Positions 1 to 11,800 of a DNA stretch of 64,000 bases are shown piece after piece (within the stretch, counting starts at the first letter, position 1; every line of letters starts with the position of its first letter). Origin of the DNA: Platerodrilus igneus (Eukaryota; Arthropoda; Insecta; Coleoptera; Lycidae); assembly GCA_036346225.1 (NCBI GenBank), contig JARFIW010001469.1, positions 10,138,001-10,202,000 on the forward strand, in the 5' to 3' direction. The translations under genes and the position numbers were made by a program. Under the pieces are notes generated by a model. The model ran no database searches. It saw only the letters and a program-made list of their open reading frames with translations, and was not told the origin of the DNA.

Positions 1-1062
1 CTTTCACTATCTGTGTGCAGTAGTCTAACCTAGGTCTACCTTTACTTCTCTTTTGCCTATCTCTCCTTGTAATATATTCTGCACTATTCCCTCATGCCGT
101 AGTATGTGGCCTATCTATTTTTTTTACCGTTTTCCACATATTTCTTTCTTCCCCTACCATTTTTAGTACCTCTTCGTTCATAACTTTGTTTGTCCATGAT
201 ATCTTTATCATACCGCTGTAGAACCACATTTCGAAGGCTTCTTACCTTTTTCTTGACCGCTTCTTCTACTATCCAGGCTTCACAGCCATACAGAGCTGTG
301 CTCCAGACATATGTTTTAAGCAATCTTTTCCTTGTTTCTATGTTTGTTGTCTTTGAATACAGTAGTTGCTTTTTCTTGTTAAATGTAGCACGACCTTGTG
401 ATAATCTTTGTTTTATATCTTTTGCGTTTTTCCCATCTTGCGTTATTTGGCTTCCTAGGTATCAGAAATCCTTAACCTCTTGTAAGTTGTTGTTACCTAT
501 TTGTATTCATGTTTTTGTTTTATTTTCCCCTCCTTTGCACACTAGTACTTTAGTTTTATTTTTGTTAATTTTCATACCGTATCTCTCTCTGATAGAACCG
601 TTTCCATTTCATTAAGAGCAGTTGTGAACTCTTTCTTGCTAGATGCTAATACCGGTATATCATGTGCAAATCTAAGCATATCAATTTTTTATCCTTGCAT
701 AGTAATCCCAAATGTCTTAATACAATTCACAGTATTCATTGCTTCTTCAATGTACTAGTTAAAAATTAATAGGGATAGGGCACATCCCTGTCTCCCCCCT
801 TTCCTAATGTTTACTTCTCTACGTTTCTGCTCTAATTCTATTACTGCTGTTTGCTCTTTGTATAAGCTATGTACAATTCGTCTATCCCTATAGTTCATTC
901 CAATCTTTTTGAGTATTTCGACTATTTTTGCATTTGACATTGTCGACTGCTTTTTCAGATCTACAAACCCTACATACACGCTTTCCCCTTTTTCTATTGT
1001 TTTCTCCATTATCCCTCTCAGAGCTAAAATAGCCTCCTGTACTCCCCTGTTTCGCCTAAACC
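1..1062 (-). mobile_element. RTE-like LINE, 3' half of RT ORF (decayed copy A)
   Basis: Read on the minus strand, this encodes the second half of an endonuclease-reverse transcriptase. Visible blocks, 5' to 3', are LGFRRNRG (near 1050), GESVYVGFVDLKK (near 950), a RQGCALSLLIFN match (755-800), a finger/thumb region, and the C-terminal block TALYGCEAW (near 290). The rest of the C-terminus runs to position 1. Frames are broken several times. The same blocks occur in the plus-strand copies at 17.0, 35.4 and 55.4 kb, so it belongs to that family. There is no RNase H, and in the other copies the endonuclease is APE-like, which fits the RTE clade. The RT is cut at 1062, where a palindromic element begins. 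The true 3' end lies outside the window. Confidence 0.85.
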
Positions 1063-2011
1063 CAAGTATATCATTGTTTAAATCTTTAGAAAGATATTTT
1101 TGTGCTGTTGTTATTTTAAGAAGGTTGAAGTTGCATAATAGTTTGGTATATAGATTTTTCTTGTAGATGGATAATTTTAGTTTTTTTAAGTCGAAATTCG
1201 GTTCAATTTGACCATTATATCAAGATTTTTGGGTATGCCTGATCAATTACACTTAAACGGGTTTTAAACAAAAGTACTACAAATAATCTACACTCCTCTT
1301 AGTGGTTAAGAAATGTTGTTTTTCATACTTAAGTTGTAAATTGCATATGTCGGTTTAATATTTGGGTGTAAGTAATCTTTTGGATAATGAGTGTTCAAAA
1401 AAGGTGTTTGTGGACGTAGCTGTTATTATTACTTGTTTATTAATGAATATTTGAGGAATTTATAATTTTGATGTTGGAGTTTCGTTGTCTTGATAGATCA
1501 GATTAAATGAAACAATTAAAATCCAACATCAAAATTATATCATCGAATATTAATTAATAAACAATCCAATAATAATAATTGCTAAATTCACAAACATCTT
1601 TGTTCAACACACATTATCCAAAATATTACTTATACACAAGCATTATAACCAACAAATGTAATTTGCAACTTAAGTTTAATAAAAACAACATTTCGTGACT
1701 ACTAAATATTAATACAGGATTTACACAGTCTCTGCGTGTAGTTAGTATTCTCAAAACTTTTCTTATGTAAGTCAGTATGTACAAAAAAAATTTTTTAATA
1801 CTCCTGTTTAAAATCCGTTTAGTGTAGCTGATCAGGCACAACGAAAAAAACCTTTTGTAACGCTCAAATTAACTCGAAACTCGACCTTAAAAACATCTAA
1901 AATTATTCATTTACATGAAACATCTATATGCCAAAATCTTACCCAAGTTTAACCTAGTTAAAATAACTATAACAAGCGAATGTCCAAAAAATTTAAACAA
2001 TGATATACTTG
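1063..2011. repeat. Foldback element: ~950-bp near-palindrome
   Basis: The left arm (1063-1478) is the imperfect reverse complement of the right arm (1522-2011), around a ~43-bp centre. The inner 17 bp of each arm match exactly (1462-1478 and 1522-1538), and the outer ends also pair (CAAGTATATCATTGTTTAAA on the left, its complement ending at 2011). No long ORF is credible. It resembles a foldback or MITE-type non-autonomous DNA element. It abuts the truncated RT at 1062, so it may have inserted into that LINE and the rest of the LINE was lost. Confidence 0.8.
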
Positions 2012-3186
2012 CGTTCACCAGTAAATCATCCCTGAGCTCGTAAATTCTACCTTGTCCAAATTGTTAATTATATCTCCAAATACATATAGTTCCATCCCTT
2101 CAGAAGTGAATTAATTATTAAAAAGTGGGTTTGAAAACCATACCATGCTTCTCCATGTCTTATTTTCTATTTCAATTTTTCGCATAGGGATTTACTTCTA
2201 TAATTAACTTCATTGTTGTACTTCCAATTTGAGTTATTCATACTTTAATAAAATTTACTTTGTATGTCGAACGTTATTGTCCATAGCTTTTTAAAACAGA
2301 TCGTTGTTGACAAATATTTGACACATCTAACGTGAACTTGAACGTAACTTTAGTTTAATTACTACTCGAAGTTGACCGACAAAACGATCATCGGCAAGTG
2401 ATCCTCGTTCTAATTATTTCCCGTTTCATATAATATATAATAAACGGTTTTTTACGTCATTACCATCTAGAAAGATCGATACGCTTCTGGTTGATCTGAT
2501 GTAATTTTTCCCAGAAATAAATTTATTTTACACGTTTGTCTTATCTAAATAGCTGTAATTTTTTGATTTATTTGATTGTAAAAATTTTACTATCTTTGTT
2601 AATTGGTGTACTTCAAAGAATAATAGAATAGCTTGCGCTGCCTTATGTAATTTATGGTTTTTAGACGTCTTTTCGCGCCTTACAATCTCGTTAACTAGGG
2701 TGTCCATTTAAATTATCTGTCACCTACTTATATTTAACTTGATTGATGAGTTTCATTCTCGATACCAAATGAATGAATCTACTTTGCGAAAAATCTAGAA
2801 ATGAAGATTGATTTTAAAATACACTATTTCACGTTTAGCATTAAAAAAGTGCTTATGTGTTTTTAGTCTTCTTACGAAATGGTCTACTTCTTGTTATAAA
2901 ATGAACTTAAAAATACTTCTGGAAGCACTGATATTTGCATTTTAATTACTTTTTAATACATGATTTCCACGGATTTTTCAACTCACACAATATGTTTTAG
3001 AACGAGTTTTAAATGGCATTTAGTGTCAAGGAATGATTTGCATTTTCACTATTTAAAGATACTATTATAAAGCTTTCTATAGTACTATATGCAAAGTGTT
3101 TCTACACCGAAAGAAAGTATTTACTATTAGAAAAGTTTGTTTAATTTGTCGGGTTTTGGTATGTTGTATGGCTAGGATATGGTGAT
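2012..3186. other. AT-rich stretch, nothing recognised
   Basis: No ORF of note, no tandem repeat and no terminal repeat could be paired within this segment. Confidence 0.6.
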
Positions 3187-3470
3187 CAATATCACATATA
3201 AGGTGTCAAAGTCCTTTGAGAAAGTTCTATAACTTTTTGTTATTCAAAATATCAACTTTCGTCTTTTAACGATAGCCACAGCTACGCTCCATAATCTAAA
3301 AATATTTTCCCCCATATACAGTGAGTGCTAATGTGGTTGCCAACCCAAAGCTGCTTTTTAGAACATCCTATATTTGGTACCATATTCTGAAAGCGCTTTT
3401 GATAATGATGAAAATGATACATAGGTACTATGAGCCTACAATGGACGGTTTCCTATTTATGAGTCATATT
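3187..3470 (+). repeat. Dispersed ~285-bp repeat, copy 1
   Basis: It matches, in reverse complement, the copy at 6408-6692. Shared blocks include GGTTGCCAACCCAA, GAATATGGTACCA-type sequence and the AGAAAGTT.TATAAC block. Neither copy has a convincing ORF. The ends carry CAGGGTGTCC-like sequence in the second copy, as many Tc1/mariner-derived elements do. Confidence 0.7.
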
Positions 3471-3610
3471 CTGTCAAAATCATCTCTACTTTGAAAAATT
3501 GCATACGTTTCCGTAGTGAACTTGAAGGATCAATTCTACGACAAGATTTTTCTATATCCTGAAGTATCATTACCCGTAGCATACAGTGCATGTTTATACT
3601 TTCTATTATT

Positions 3611-4231
3611 CAGGGTGAATCAAAACGCAAAAAAACTTTTTCAAATAGCACCTTCCATATTGGACGTTGCTATTGAATAGCATTTTTAAAAAGCTTTCCA
3701 ATGATATAAAACTTTGTATAGGCACATGAGAAAAATTACGAAAAATTGCCGTTTTCAGAATAGAGATAACTAAGCAGACTACTATCATCAAACCTGGCAT
3801 CAAATATCCAGTAACAACAGGGTACAGTAGCAAATAACAAACTTTTACTCATCTTTGGCAGAAAACGCAAACTTTAACAACAAATAAATGCCGAAAAGTA
3901 ATTGTATATTGTAATGAAAAAAGCAAGTTGACTACATCGTGTTCAAAAATACCAACATTTTGTTCGGTGCAGACTGCTAGTCTTCTAATGAAAGAAATAT
4001 GTACCCGGGTCAGCATTGCTTCGTCAATTGAACAAAATGCTGCACCCACGCTATACTTCATGTTATCAGGAGTTGTTGGACGAATTCTATAAACATGTTC
4101 CTCAACAAGGCAGAGTTAAGTCAGGAGAACGAGCTGACCAAATAATAGCTCCGCCTCTGCCAATCCACCGATGAGGATAGTTTACATCAAGAAATCGACT
4201 TTTCGTTCATTTTGCGTTTTGATTCATCCTG
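3611..4231. mobile_element. Small TIR element with transposase remnant
   Basis: Terminal inverted repeats of about 22 bp face each other at 3611-3632 (CAGGGTGAATCAAAACGCAA) and 4210-4231. The flanks are AT-rich and consistent with TA-type insertion, but no exact duplication survives. The interior is ~580 bp and keeps only the C-terminal part of a DDE transposase on the minus strand. This looks like an internally deleted derivative of a Tc1/mariner-superfamily transposon. Confidence 0.65.
3849..4190 (-). pseudogene. Tc1/mariner-superfamily transposase, C-terminal remnant
   Basis: The minus strand carries the block before and after the last catalytic acidic region of a DDE transposase: an IW.ARSPDLT-like stretch (near 4120-4170, spread over two frames) followed by an open frame beginning MKYSVGAAFCSIDEAM and ending near 3849. 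The match is to family pattern only. The catalytic core is missing, so it cannot be active. It lies between the TIRs at 3611 and 4231. Confidence 0.5.
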
Positions 4232-6407
4232 TATAATGGTAAGTAAAAGCAAGCAACAAACGCTAAAGGTAATGACACTTGAGAATGTGAAAAAATCAAC
4301 TCTTCAAGTTTTATACGAAAACTTGTTCGTTTTTCAAACTTGAAGTGATCCGTAGTTTCTAAGTCGATTTCTAATTGGTTGATAATTATTGCAAATATTA
4401 TAGTGTACATTTCGATATTTGAAGGTATTTTCTAGAATAGCTCAGTAACCACTTGCAGATTTTTGAACGCACTCCGTGACGCCAGAATTTACATTATAAG
4501 GAAGCGCATGGGTAGTGACGATCGATATAGTCGACACGGTTAAATGACTTTATTTTTAGATTTCAAGATGTATGGTTGAAACATTTCACTTGGCGGTTTT
4601 TTATTAAAGGTAATGTTTTAAGTTTATAATGTAGTGGTTATTTAAGGTAATCTGATTACATCTTGTAATCAGAGCGTTGTTTTGAATGTGATGTTGGTAC
4701 TTATTGTAAAACCGTTAGTTATTTAATCATTGAAGGAAATATATTTATGAATTACCTGTTGCTATTGAGTTAGAATTTGATGTGGATTGTTTAATATGTA
4801 AAATTTCAGGTGAATTTACTATTTTATTGAATATGTTTGAGGTATAAAGGTGTTGTTTGGTTTAGCAACCAAAACTAATATTTATTTATTTAAACTGTTT
4901 ATTTAATATCTAAATCAGAGTAAAACTAATATTTGTATTTAATGCAGAGTTGGAAATACAATTACGTTGCACTTATTGCAGAATCAATATCAGAGGTACC
5001 ATTACTGTAATTTTACGACAAACAATGAAAAGTACTGACATCATATTAAATAAAATTATTAGTCAAGTATTATATTTCTATGTTTATATTTGTTTTGGTT
5101 TTAAGATCGTAATTGAATTAACCACCACGTTATGTATATTTATTGTTTGTAATTTGTAATGCCATGGTGTGTTTAATTTTTAAAAGTAAGTTTTAACCGA
5201 TGCAATCATAATGAATAATTTTTACCATTTGCTTACTAGAGTTAATATATTTAACTAACATGCATTTATATAAAGATTTAGCGCCTGAATCTGGGCTTGT
5301 ATTTGTGCTCTAGAATTTTGAATATGTATTTCCTGCCAACATATTTTGTATTTGTTTGATATTTGTGATTCATTTGACTTTTTATTTATGTGTAATTGTT
5401 TTATTTTAGTATATTAATCACATTTACAACTGCACTGCTCACATCTGGGTTTAACTTATTGATATGTTTGTTGTTTTGTTTATCCTATTATCTAGCCGAT
5501 GATCCTATGTAATTAACTAGTATTTAACGTTTGTGATGTAATTAAATTGAACCTCTGGTATGGTCGACTATCTCGTGCCTATCGCGTTTACTTTTATGAC
5601 TAAGTTGGAGATAGTCTATTCAATAATAAGCGCCTTTTTAACTGTGCGCAATCATACCATAAGTTCATTTCAGCGATACATGTCTTGTCAAGGTACTTGT
5701 AGTTGTACCCTTTTGCAAATAATAGGAAGTCGGCTAGCCTTTGTGAAATATTTTGTAACACGGGCTGGAAACTGTTAATGTATGTATGTGGGCGCAAGTG
5801 TTCGAGCCTTGTTGAATATTACTAACATTTTATGTCCGTGCGGGGAAGAACATTGGTAGTCAAGGTGCAGGTCATCTTCCTGGTGTCCCCCCTCTTCAAC
5901 TTTAGCTGGTAGTATTGGTCTAGTAGACCTCAGTACCTACCAGAAAAGACTAGCTGGTCTACACTAACGTTTCTTCTGTTGTCATGTGTGGTATGTCTGG
6001 GTAACAGTTGACATCCCGCCAATTTCAGTGTTGGTGATCTGGGTACTTGTACGTTACCAGTCCTTGTCGAGATGTGCCAAATGCAGTTGGAAGTGTGAGG
6101 GGAGTTTGGGGTTTTCTCTGCCGTGCTCTTTCGCCAATCGCCCAGGTTGAGTACGAATGACCTATTTATTGGTTATTCTTTTGATTAAAAGTCAAGTTAG
6201 GTAAATGCTGTAGTTTTATATCAAACCTTCCCGCCTTAATGCCATCATCCCAGTGTGAATTTGGGTTATATTATAACAACACAACGCAGGTGTCGTCGAG
6301 CCACTGTCACTAGATGTTAGATCATGGAGCCCGGTGTGCCGTTTATAGACGGCGTTTGGGTCAGCTTTCAGGTCAGTTACACTACAAAACTAGAACTAGA
6401 TTTTTAC
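4232..6407. other. Non-coding stretch with a GC-richer patch
   Basis: 4232-5780 is AT-rich with no recognisable element. 5800-6340 is visibly richer in G and C than its surroundings. It could be part of a retrotransposon 5' region, perhaps of the LINE beginning near 6700, but I could not match it to anything. Confidence 0.4.
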
Positions 6408-6692
6408 ATAAAATGACTCACATATAGGAAACCGTTCATGGTAGACCCATAGTACCTCTGTATCATCCTCATCATTTTCAAAAGGGCTGTCAGAATATGG
6501 TACCAAAAATAGGGTGTTCTATTTAAACAAACACAGTTGGGTTGGCAACCATATCAGCACGTCCTGTATATAGGAGAATATATTTTTAGATTGTGCGCCG
6601 TAGTCATGGCTATCGTTTAAAAAACAAAGTTGGTGTCTTGAATAACAAAGAAGTTATACAACTTTCTCGGATGTTTTGGACACCCTGTATAT
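6408..6692 (-). repeat. Dispersed ~285-bp repeat, copy 2 (inverted)
   Basis: Reverse complement of the repeat at 3187-3470. Its right end reads as an inverted TATACAGGGTGTCC, the usual look of a Tc1/mariner-type or MITE terminus. It lies directly upstream of the truncated LINE. Confidence 0.7.
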
Positions 6693-6784
6693 AAGTATGT
6701 CTCTGTGCGATGTCGACGGGTACACATCAATGTGGGGGAAACCTCAGTAATTAGGGTGGTGGATAAAGGCTGTCCCCAGGGGGC

Positions 6785-7315
6785 GTGCTGTCACCGCTAC
6801 TATGGAACTTAGTAGTGGACAGCCTTCTCCAACGTCTTAATGAGGCAGGTTTCTACACGATAGGTTACGCCGACGACTTAGCTATTCTAATAGTCGGCAA
6901 ATTCGAACAAGTGCTGTGTAATTTGATGCAAGCAGCACTAAGGATCGCGGAGCTCTGGTGCTCCGATAACTTTTTAACCATCAACCCCAACAAAACGGCG
7001 TTGGTGTTGTTTTCCAATAAAAGGAAGCTGACGGTAACCAAATTGCCAATGCTCTTCCAAACTTCTCTGCCCTTATCAGAAGAAGTCAAGTATCTGGGCA
7101 TTATACTTGATAAGAAGCTGAACTGGGCCAAACACCTACAAATGAAAACTAGCAAAGCCAACCAAGTGTTCTGGCAATGCAAACATGCCATAGGCAAACT
7201 TTGGGGTCTTCCACCAAAGGCTGTCCTGTGGCTATACATCATGGTAGTAAAGCCGATGCTCTGCTATGGCGCAGGACCAGACTGGCCCATACAGTCAAAG
7301 ACCTTACTCATATCC
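6785..7315 (+). pseudogene. LINE reverse transcriptase, palm and thumb fragment
   Basis: The frame opens at LSPLLWNLVVD, just after the PQGG motif, which is in another frame. The catalytic box GYADDLAI lies near 6862-6885. It is followed by the INPNKT motif and the EVKYLGIILD block that starts the thumb. The first catalytic aspartate and everything N-terminal are missing. The reading continues in a second frame from about 7268 (LLWRRTRLAH), showing a frameshift. No start codon is implied: this is the interior of a polyprotein. Confidence 0.85.
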
Positions 7316-8472
7316 AAAGAGTGGCCTGTCTAAACATTACAGGTGCATTGCGTTCCACACCTACTGCAGCCTTAGAAGCCATCTTAGGCCTCACTCCGCT
7401 GGACCTACATGTGGAGGAGATGGCTTTGAGAGCGGCAATGAGGCTGCGGTTCAAAGGTCTATGGATCGATAAGGGAGGCGGTGGTAGACACCACAACATA
7501 CTAAGAGAGGCGGTGCAGAACACCCCTATCTTGGGAGGAGTGGTTGATTCGATCGCACCCATAATAATTTCCAGGAAGCGCTTTGGGGTTTGTCTAAACA
7601 CTGAGGACGCCTCCTTAACGGAGATCTCCATCTACACAGATGGTTCCAAAACAAATGAAAGTACCGGGGCAGGCATTTTCTCCGATGACCTAGACCTTCA
7701 TGAAAGTGTTGCGCTGGGCAGGCTGGTAACTGTCTTCCAAGCGGAGGTCATAGCCATCATGCATGGCGCTAACGCCATACTGGAACGTGGAATCCAGAAC
7801 AAAGCTATACGCATCTTGAGCGATAGTAGAGCAGCTCTTCTGAGCTTAAACAAGCAGAAGCTTCTCTCGGGGGTGGTATACCAATGCCATCGTGTTCTCG
7901 AGCTCGCTTCTGATACAAACGCCCTTGAACTGGTTTGGATCAAAGGGCATTCAGGAGTACATGGTAACGAACAGGCAGATTCTTTGGCGAGGCAGGGAGC
8001 GGCTGGGGGTTTTGTCAGCCCTGAGCCATCGGTTGCTATTGCGCCATCGGTGGTGTTCTCCATAATAAGACAAATAACCCACCGCCGTCACAAGGATAGG
8101 TGGGCTTGTACATTAAGCTGCCGGCAGGCAAAAATGTTTATAAGGTCTCCCATGACCAAAATAGAAAAATTTGTCATACGCTTGCCAAGACAGAAACTAC
8201 GGCTACTAGTAGGTATTCTGTCCGGGCATTGCACTTTAAGGAAGCACCTGCACAGGATGGGTCTGTCAGACAACCCCACCTGTCGCGGCTGTCAACAGGA
8301 GGATGAGACGGCGGAGCACATTCTGTGCACCTGTCCGGTACTCGCCCGACTTCGAGGATCCATGCTGGGGGACTTTTGGCCCGAGAAGGCCGGAATTCGA
8401 GACACCCCCTGGTCCGACATCCTCAAATTCACCTGCAAGGTCGGGTGGTTGAGCAATGAAGGACCAACCTAG
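7268..8472 (+). pseudogene. LINE RT C-terminus, RNase H and zinc knuckle
   Basis: About 400 residues remain open in one frame. After the RT tail (VKDLTHIQRVACLNITGA) comes an RNase H fold with all four expected acidic positions: YTDGSK near 7633, FQAEVIAI near 7735, LSDSRA near 7817 and NEQADS near 7966. The C-terminus has a CRGCQQEDETAEHILCTC knuckle (8282-8335), typical of I- and LOA-type LINEs. The domain degrades the RNA strand during reverse transcription. A complete RNase H next to a truncated RT suggests a relatively recent 5'-truncated insertion. Confidence 0.85.
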
Positions 8473-8562
8473 GGCAAGGAAGGCAGCACAATGGGCCCAC
8501 CAGGAGGCCTAAGTGCGCGTGGCTTTAAGTCACCCTTCCCAATTTAATCAATCAATCAAGCA

Positions 8563-11194
8563 TGTCTCTAACCATTTTCATATACGTCTGCAAATGGCCT
8601 GTAACAATCCTAGTCAGGTGCATGGCGGATATGCGGCTTAATTACTTTGACTTGTAGTATGCCACTAAACTTCAGGTGCACCCAAAAATTTTTCTCCGAT
8701 TAATTATATCTGGTACTTTCAAGTGAACTGTCATATAGAAACGATAAAATATTCTCATGAAAGTTGTTGTTAACATAATTCATTTAATTTTTTACTCGCA
8801 CCGTACATTTTAATACCCCACGGTAAGGAAGATAAATGAAAGTTGTATGATTTAATTTGTGTAAAGGTAAAAATTCCTTCCAACTCCACTCGCTTCCTTC
8901 TTAACTCCGAATAAATTTAATAAGATTACTAAAATTGGGGTCATGAATAACTTACTGCGTTTATATGATTGCTCTATTCTCCTGTCTTGACATTTGGAAA
9001 AATGTAAATCAATACAAAACCGACATTCACAAAGAATGGCTAATGAAGGTAGCAACCCTTCCAGGCTGAATTTTTCCATCGCGTTTATTCTTCATCTATA
9101 AAAAGCAAATAAATCACCGCGATATAAAGAACTAACAGACACACATACAAAATTTTTCTCATTTAATTTACATAAATATCTCATGCATGTATGCTATTCT
9201 AAAAAGAACGGTTTAAAACATTCACTTGAAGCGAAAAGACAGCAAGTAGAGAAAATAGAAAGGGAGAGGTATGTAAAAGTCCGGTGCTCCCGGAACCGCT
9301 ATAAGTGCTTGCTATAACTAATTATCGTCAAAACAAAACGAGGCCATAGAGATGGTGAGTGCCGTTCGAACAACACGTGACCAACACAACTTGACTACCA
9401 TTGACATAAACAGAAGAACATCGTGCACTTTACCTTGTACGGCGTTCGCTCCACCTTCTTAACCCATTGTTCTTCATAATTCAATTATCTCACCTGCGCC
9501 CACATAATCCTTTGGCCTACATTCCAACGGTTTATGGATATCTGATTACAAAAAGAAGCCTAGTGACAGTGTTTTTTTTTTGTGCAAGGCCGTTATATGT
9601 TAATGATGCACTTCCTGGTTCGTTACAAATTTACTGCATAGCGGAAACTGACGTGGAACAATTCAAACTCATTTATTCAGTATAGTAATGAATTAGAGCT
9701 ATACTGAACCCCAAGGGATTTATTTATTTATCCTATGCGATGTCATGTTAAAGTTACGTGTGAAATTAGCCTTCGGCAAACAAAAGTATAATTCGAAAAG
9801 GATTGAAAGTTTTAGGTGTATGAACATCTGAAGCCGAAATTTACAACTCAAAAGTTCTCGAATAATATTTCCAGTGCATTCTGCGACACAAGTATTTGTT
9901 TTAATTGTACAATTATGCGATAAAATATGCAGCATTAAAAACAGTCAGCACCCGACTGACTAAAAGCTATCCCCATTTCATTAGTGATATTCCAAAGATG
10001 ACGTTTGCCAGGCAGATATCATCCTTTGTTAACCCCTCTTAGAGCAATCGTATTTCAAAAATTCACCTTTTTTTCCGTATATTTAATGATATACAATGAG
10101 TGTGCAAGTATTATAGTCCTGGCTGGCCGTGGAAATAAATACGTCTTGCTTCACTCAAAATTATTGAACCTGGCAATTGGAAATCAAAACCATTCGAGAG
10201 AAAGATTAATTTTTGGGATTTATTACGTTTAATTTTATATAATAATTTTAATTCCAAAATTCTGAATTAAACAAATTGAAACGTTGACAACACAGAATGA
10301 GAAACGATATTGGTTTTTGATTACACAGCCACCATGTATTGCAATAATTAGATATTCATTATGTACGAAAAAAGTATGCAAAGCGCATTGAAATAACCAG
10401 CGAGTTGGTGGAAGCAATAGGAATTTGATTACCTTTTGAGCTCCGATAATTTTGTTGAACAATTGTTACGAATATAAATTAGTTATCGATGTTTTATTGC
10501 ATGACTTGATTTTCACCAAACGAAATAAATTCATAACTTATATTCTTACTTTTGCCACAGATTTGTTAAATCGCAATATTTTTTAATGAAATTTGATACA
10601 TGTGTTATGTTCCGGTATTCCATGCAGACAAGAACGAAAGCACGCACAGTGAGTACCAGAAAATCGTCTACACCGAATACCGCAACAAAACACAGGGACA
10701 GAATCGAACTCCAAAAGAATCAGAGTTCGGGCTAGCTCAAAAACGTCGTAGAGTGGAGTGGATGGCCTAGAGAGAAAAGAATTGGAAACTTCAGTAACAT
10801 GGAAATTATACTACGAACATGGAGGAAAACATACAGTCCCAAAAAAATATTTACAAACGTCGAAAACATATTTATGTGATTGTTCATTACAACGTGATGT
10901 ACATAAGGTGCCAATTTACATATAATACAGTATAACCTAAACTTTAAAATATCCATAATAAAATCTTAATATTTAAATATAAGCATTCTTACATTATGTT
11001 CCAACCCTAAATATGTACAGTAAATATCGAAATAATAATATAGCGAGTAAAAATTTTGCTGTAGGAAGCGCATCTAGCAACCTTAAAATTTTAAACAGCT
11101 AGTTGTTGACGTTCACATTAATTTATGCAGTAAAAAGCAAACAGTAGAAAAGCGCTCTAAACGCATTAAAATTTGCAATAGCAATTCATAAAAA
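8563..11194. other. AT-rich stretch, nothing recognised
   Basis: Only short chance ORFs of 70-75 codons with no family resemblance. No paired terminal repeats found. Confidence 0.5.
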
Positions 11195-11360
11195 TGAGTA
11201 CATAATTGGTCGAGTGGTGAGCGTGCGTTAATGTCGGCAGTTTATTGCTGAATCAATCAAAAGAAAGTGTCTATCTTCCAAAACAGCAACACAAAATAAA
11301 ACAAACAGAACCTTGGCAAAACCAAGATACAGGTTCAAGTCCTGTCCAAGACATTATATT
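11195..11360 (+). repeat. tRNA-like remnant (A and B boxes)
   Basis: An A-box-like TGGTCGAGTGG occurs at 11207-11217 and a good B box GGTTCAAGTCC at 11332-11342, inside a perfect T-stem (ACAGG/CCTGT). Just before it is a stem CTTGG/CCAAG, like the long variable arm of a class II tRNA. The boxes are ~125 bp apart and no acceptor stem pairs, so this is a tRNA-derived relic or SINE head, not a working tRNA gene. Confidence 0.3.
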
Positions 11361-11477
11361 TTCCATCTTTCAATTACTAGCTCGATTTGAAATGATCATT
11401 TGAGCTTTGCATAAAAGTCTAAGTTATACACACAAAATAAAAAAGAATTAATGACAAGTGACTCAAATTCAGCCACG

Positions 11478-11532
11478 AAGGCATCCTGTCGACGCGTTTC
11501 CCCTAGTTGGGGCTCATCAGAACAGGAGTAGC
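11478..11532 (-). ncRNA. Hammerhead-ribozyme-like motif (type I, minimal)
   Basis: On the minus strand the order is: stem I 5' strand ACTCCTGTT (11529-11521), core CTGATGA, stem II GCCC-loop-GGG, core GAAAC (11500-11496), the short self-complementary ACGCGT stem III, the cleavage triplet GTC (11493-11491), then GACAGGAT (11490-11483), which pairs back with stem I. All conserved core nucleotides are present. One stem II closing pair is lost (GGG-GAAAC instead of GGGC-GAAAC). Minimal hammerheads of this kind are known from Penelope-like elements and retrozymes. No Penelope-like protein is visible beside it. Confidence 0.7.
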
Positions 11533-11624
11533 AAAGTTGTAATATTTAATACAGACACCTTATGGGAAGTACAGCATCACCTAGCTCACAATTTGTGTCT
11601 TCGTGTTGTTTCACCTGATATCGC

Positions 11625-11800
11625 AGGTTTTTAGTAACGTCTAACGCTAACCTATCCGTTTCAATTTTCAAACTACCTAGCAGCTTAGCTACCTGCTTCA
11701 TGCTTCTAACATTTCACGGCACGACTTGCAAGATGTTCCCGGTTCATTTTTCTTATTATTAAGCTTGCCGATCACATGATATGCCTTTTTTATATAAGGC
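11625..11800 (-). mobile_element. RTE-like LINE, start of endonuclease ORF (copy F, part 2)
   Basis: The minus strand reads NREHLASRA and then a frameshifted VPWNVRSMKQVAKL-like block with IETDRLALDV. It matches the endonuclease start of the copies at 17.45, 26.93 and 35.85 kb. It continues the 5' UTR fragment at 12383-12615 after an interruption of ~580 bp. The endonuclease is cut at about 11625, before the catalytic region. Confidence 0.75.

Larger units (their letters stand above)
6720..8562 (+). mobile_element. 5'-truncated LINE with RT, RNase H and C-terminal zinc knuckle
   Basis: This non-LTR retrotransposon starts inside the RT palm and runs through the thumb, an RNase H domain, a cysteine/histidine knuckle and a short 3' UTR. 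It ends in a (AATC)n-like tail at 8542-8562. RNase H after RT, plus the CHC knuckle, places it in the I/LOA/R1 group; I lean to LOA-like. It is clearly GC-richer than its surroundings. It is dead: the RT lacks its N-terminus, the PQGG motif is split by a one-base shift at 6770-6787, and a second shift near 7270 separates RT from RNase H. Confidence 0.85.

Noticed and set aside
190..615. 141-codon plus-strand ORF
   Set aside because: It is the antisense of the RTE reverse transcriptase. The minus strand carries the conserved motifs.
2012..3186. Host gene exons in the AT-rich gaps
   Set aside because: No open frame with biased codon use or conserved motif. Exons under ~100 bp would escape this inspection.
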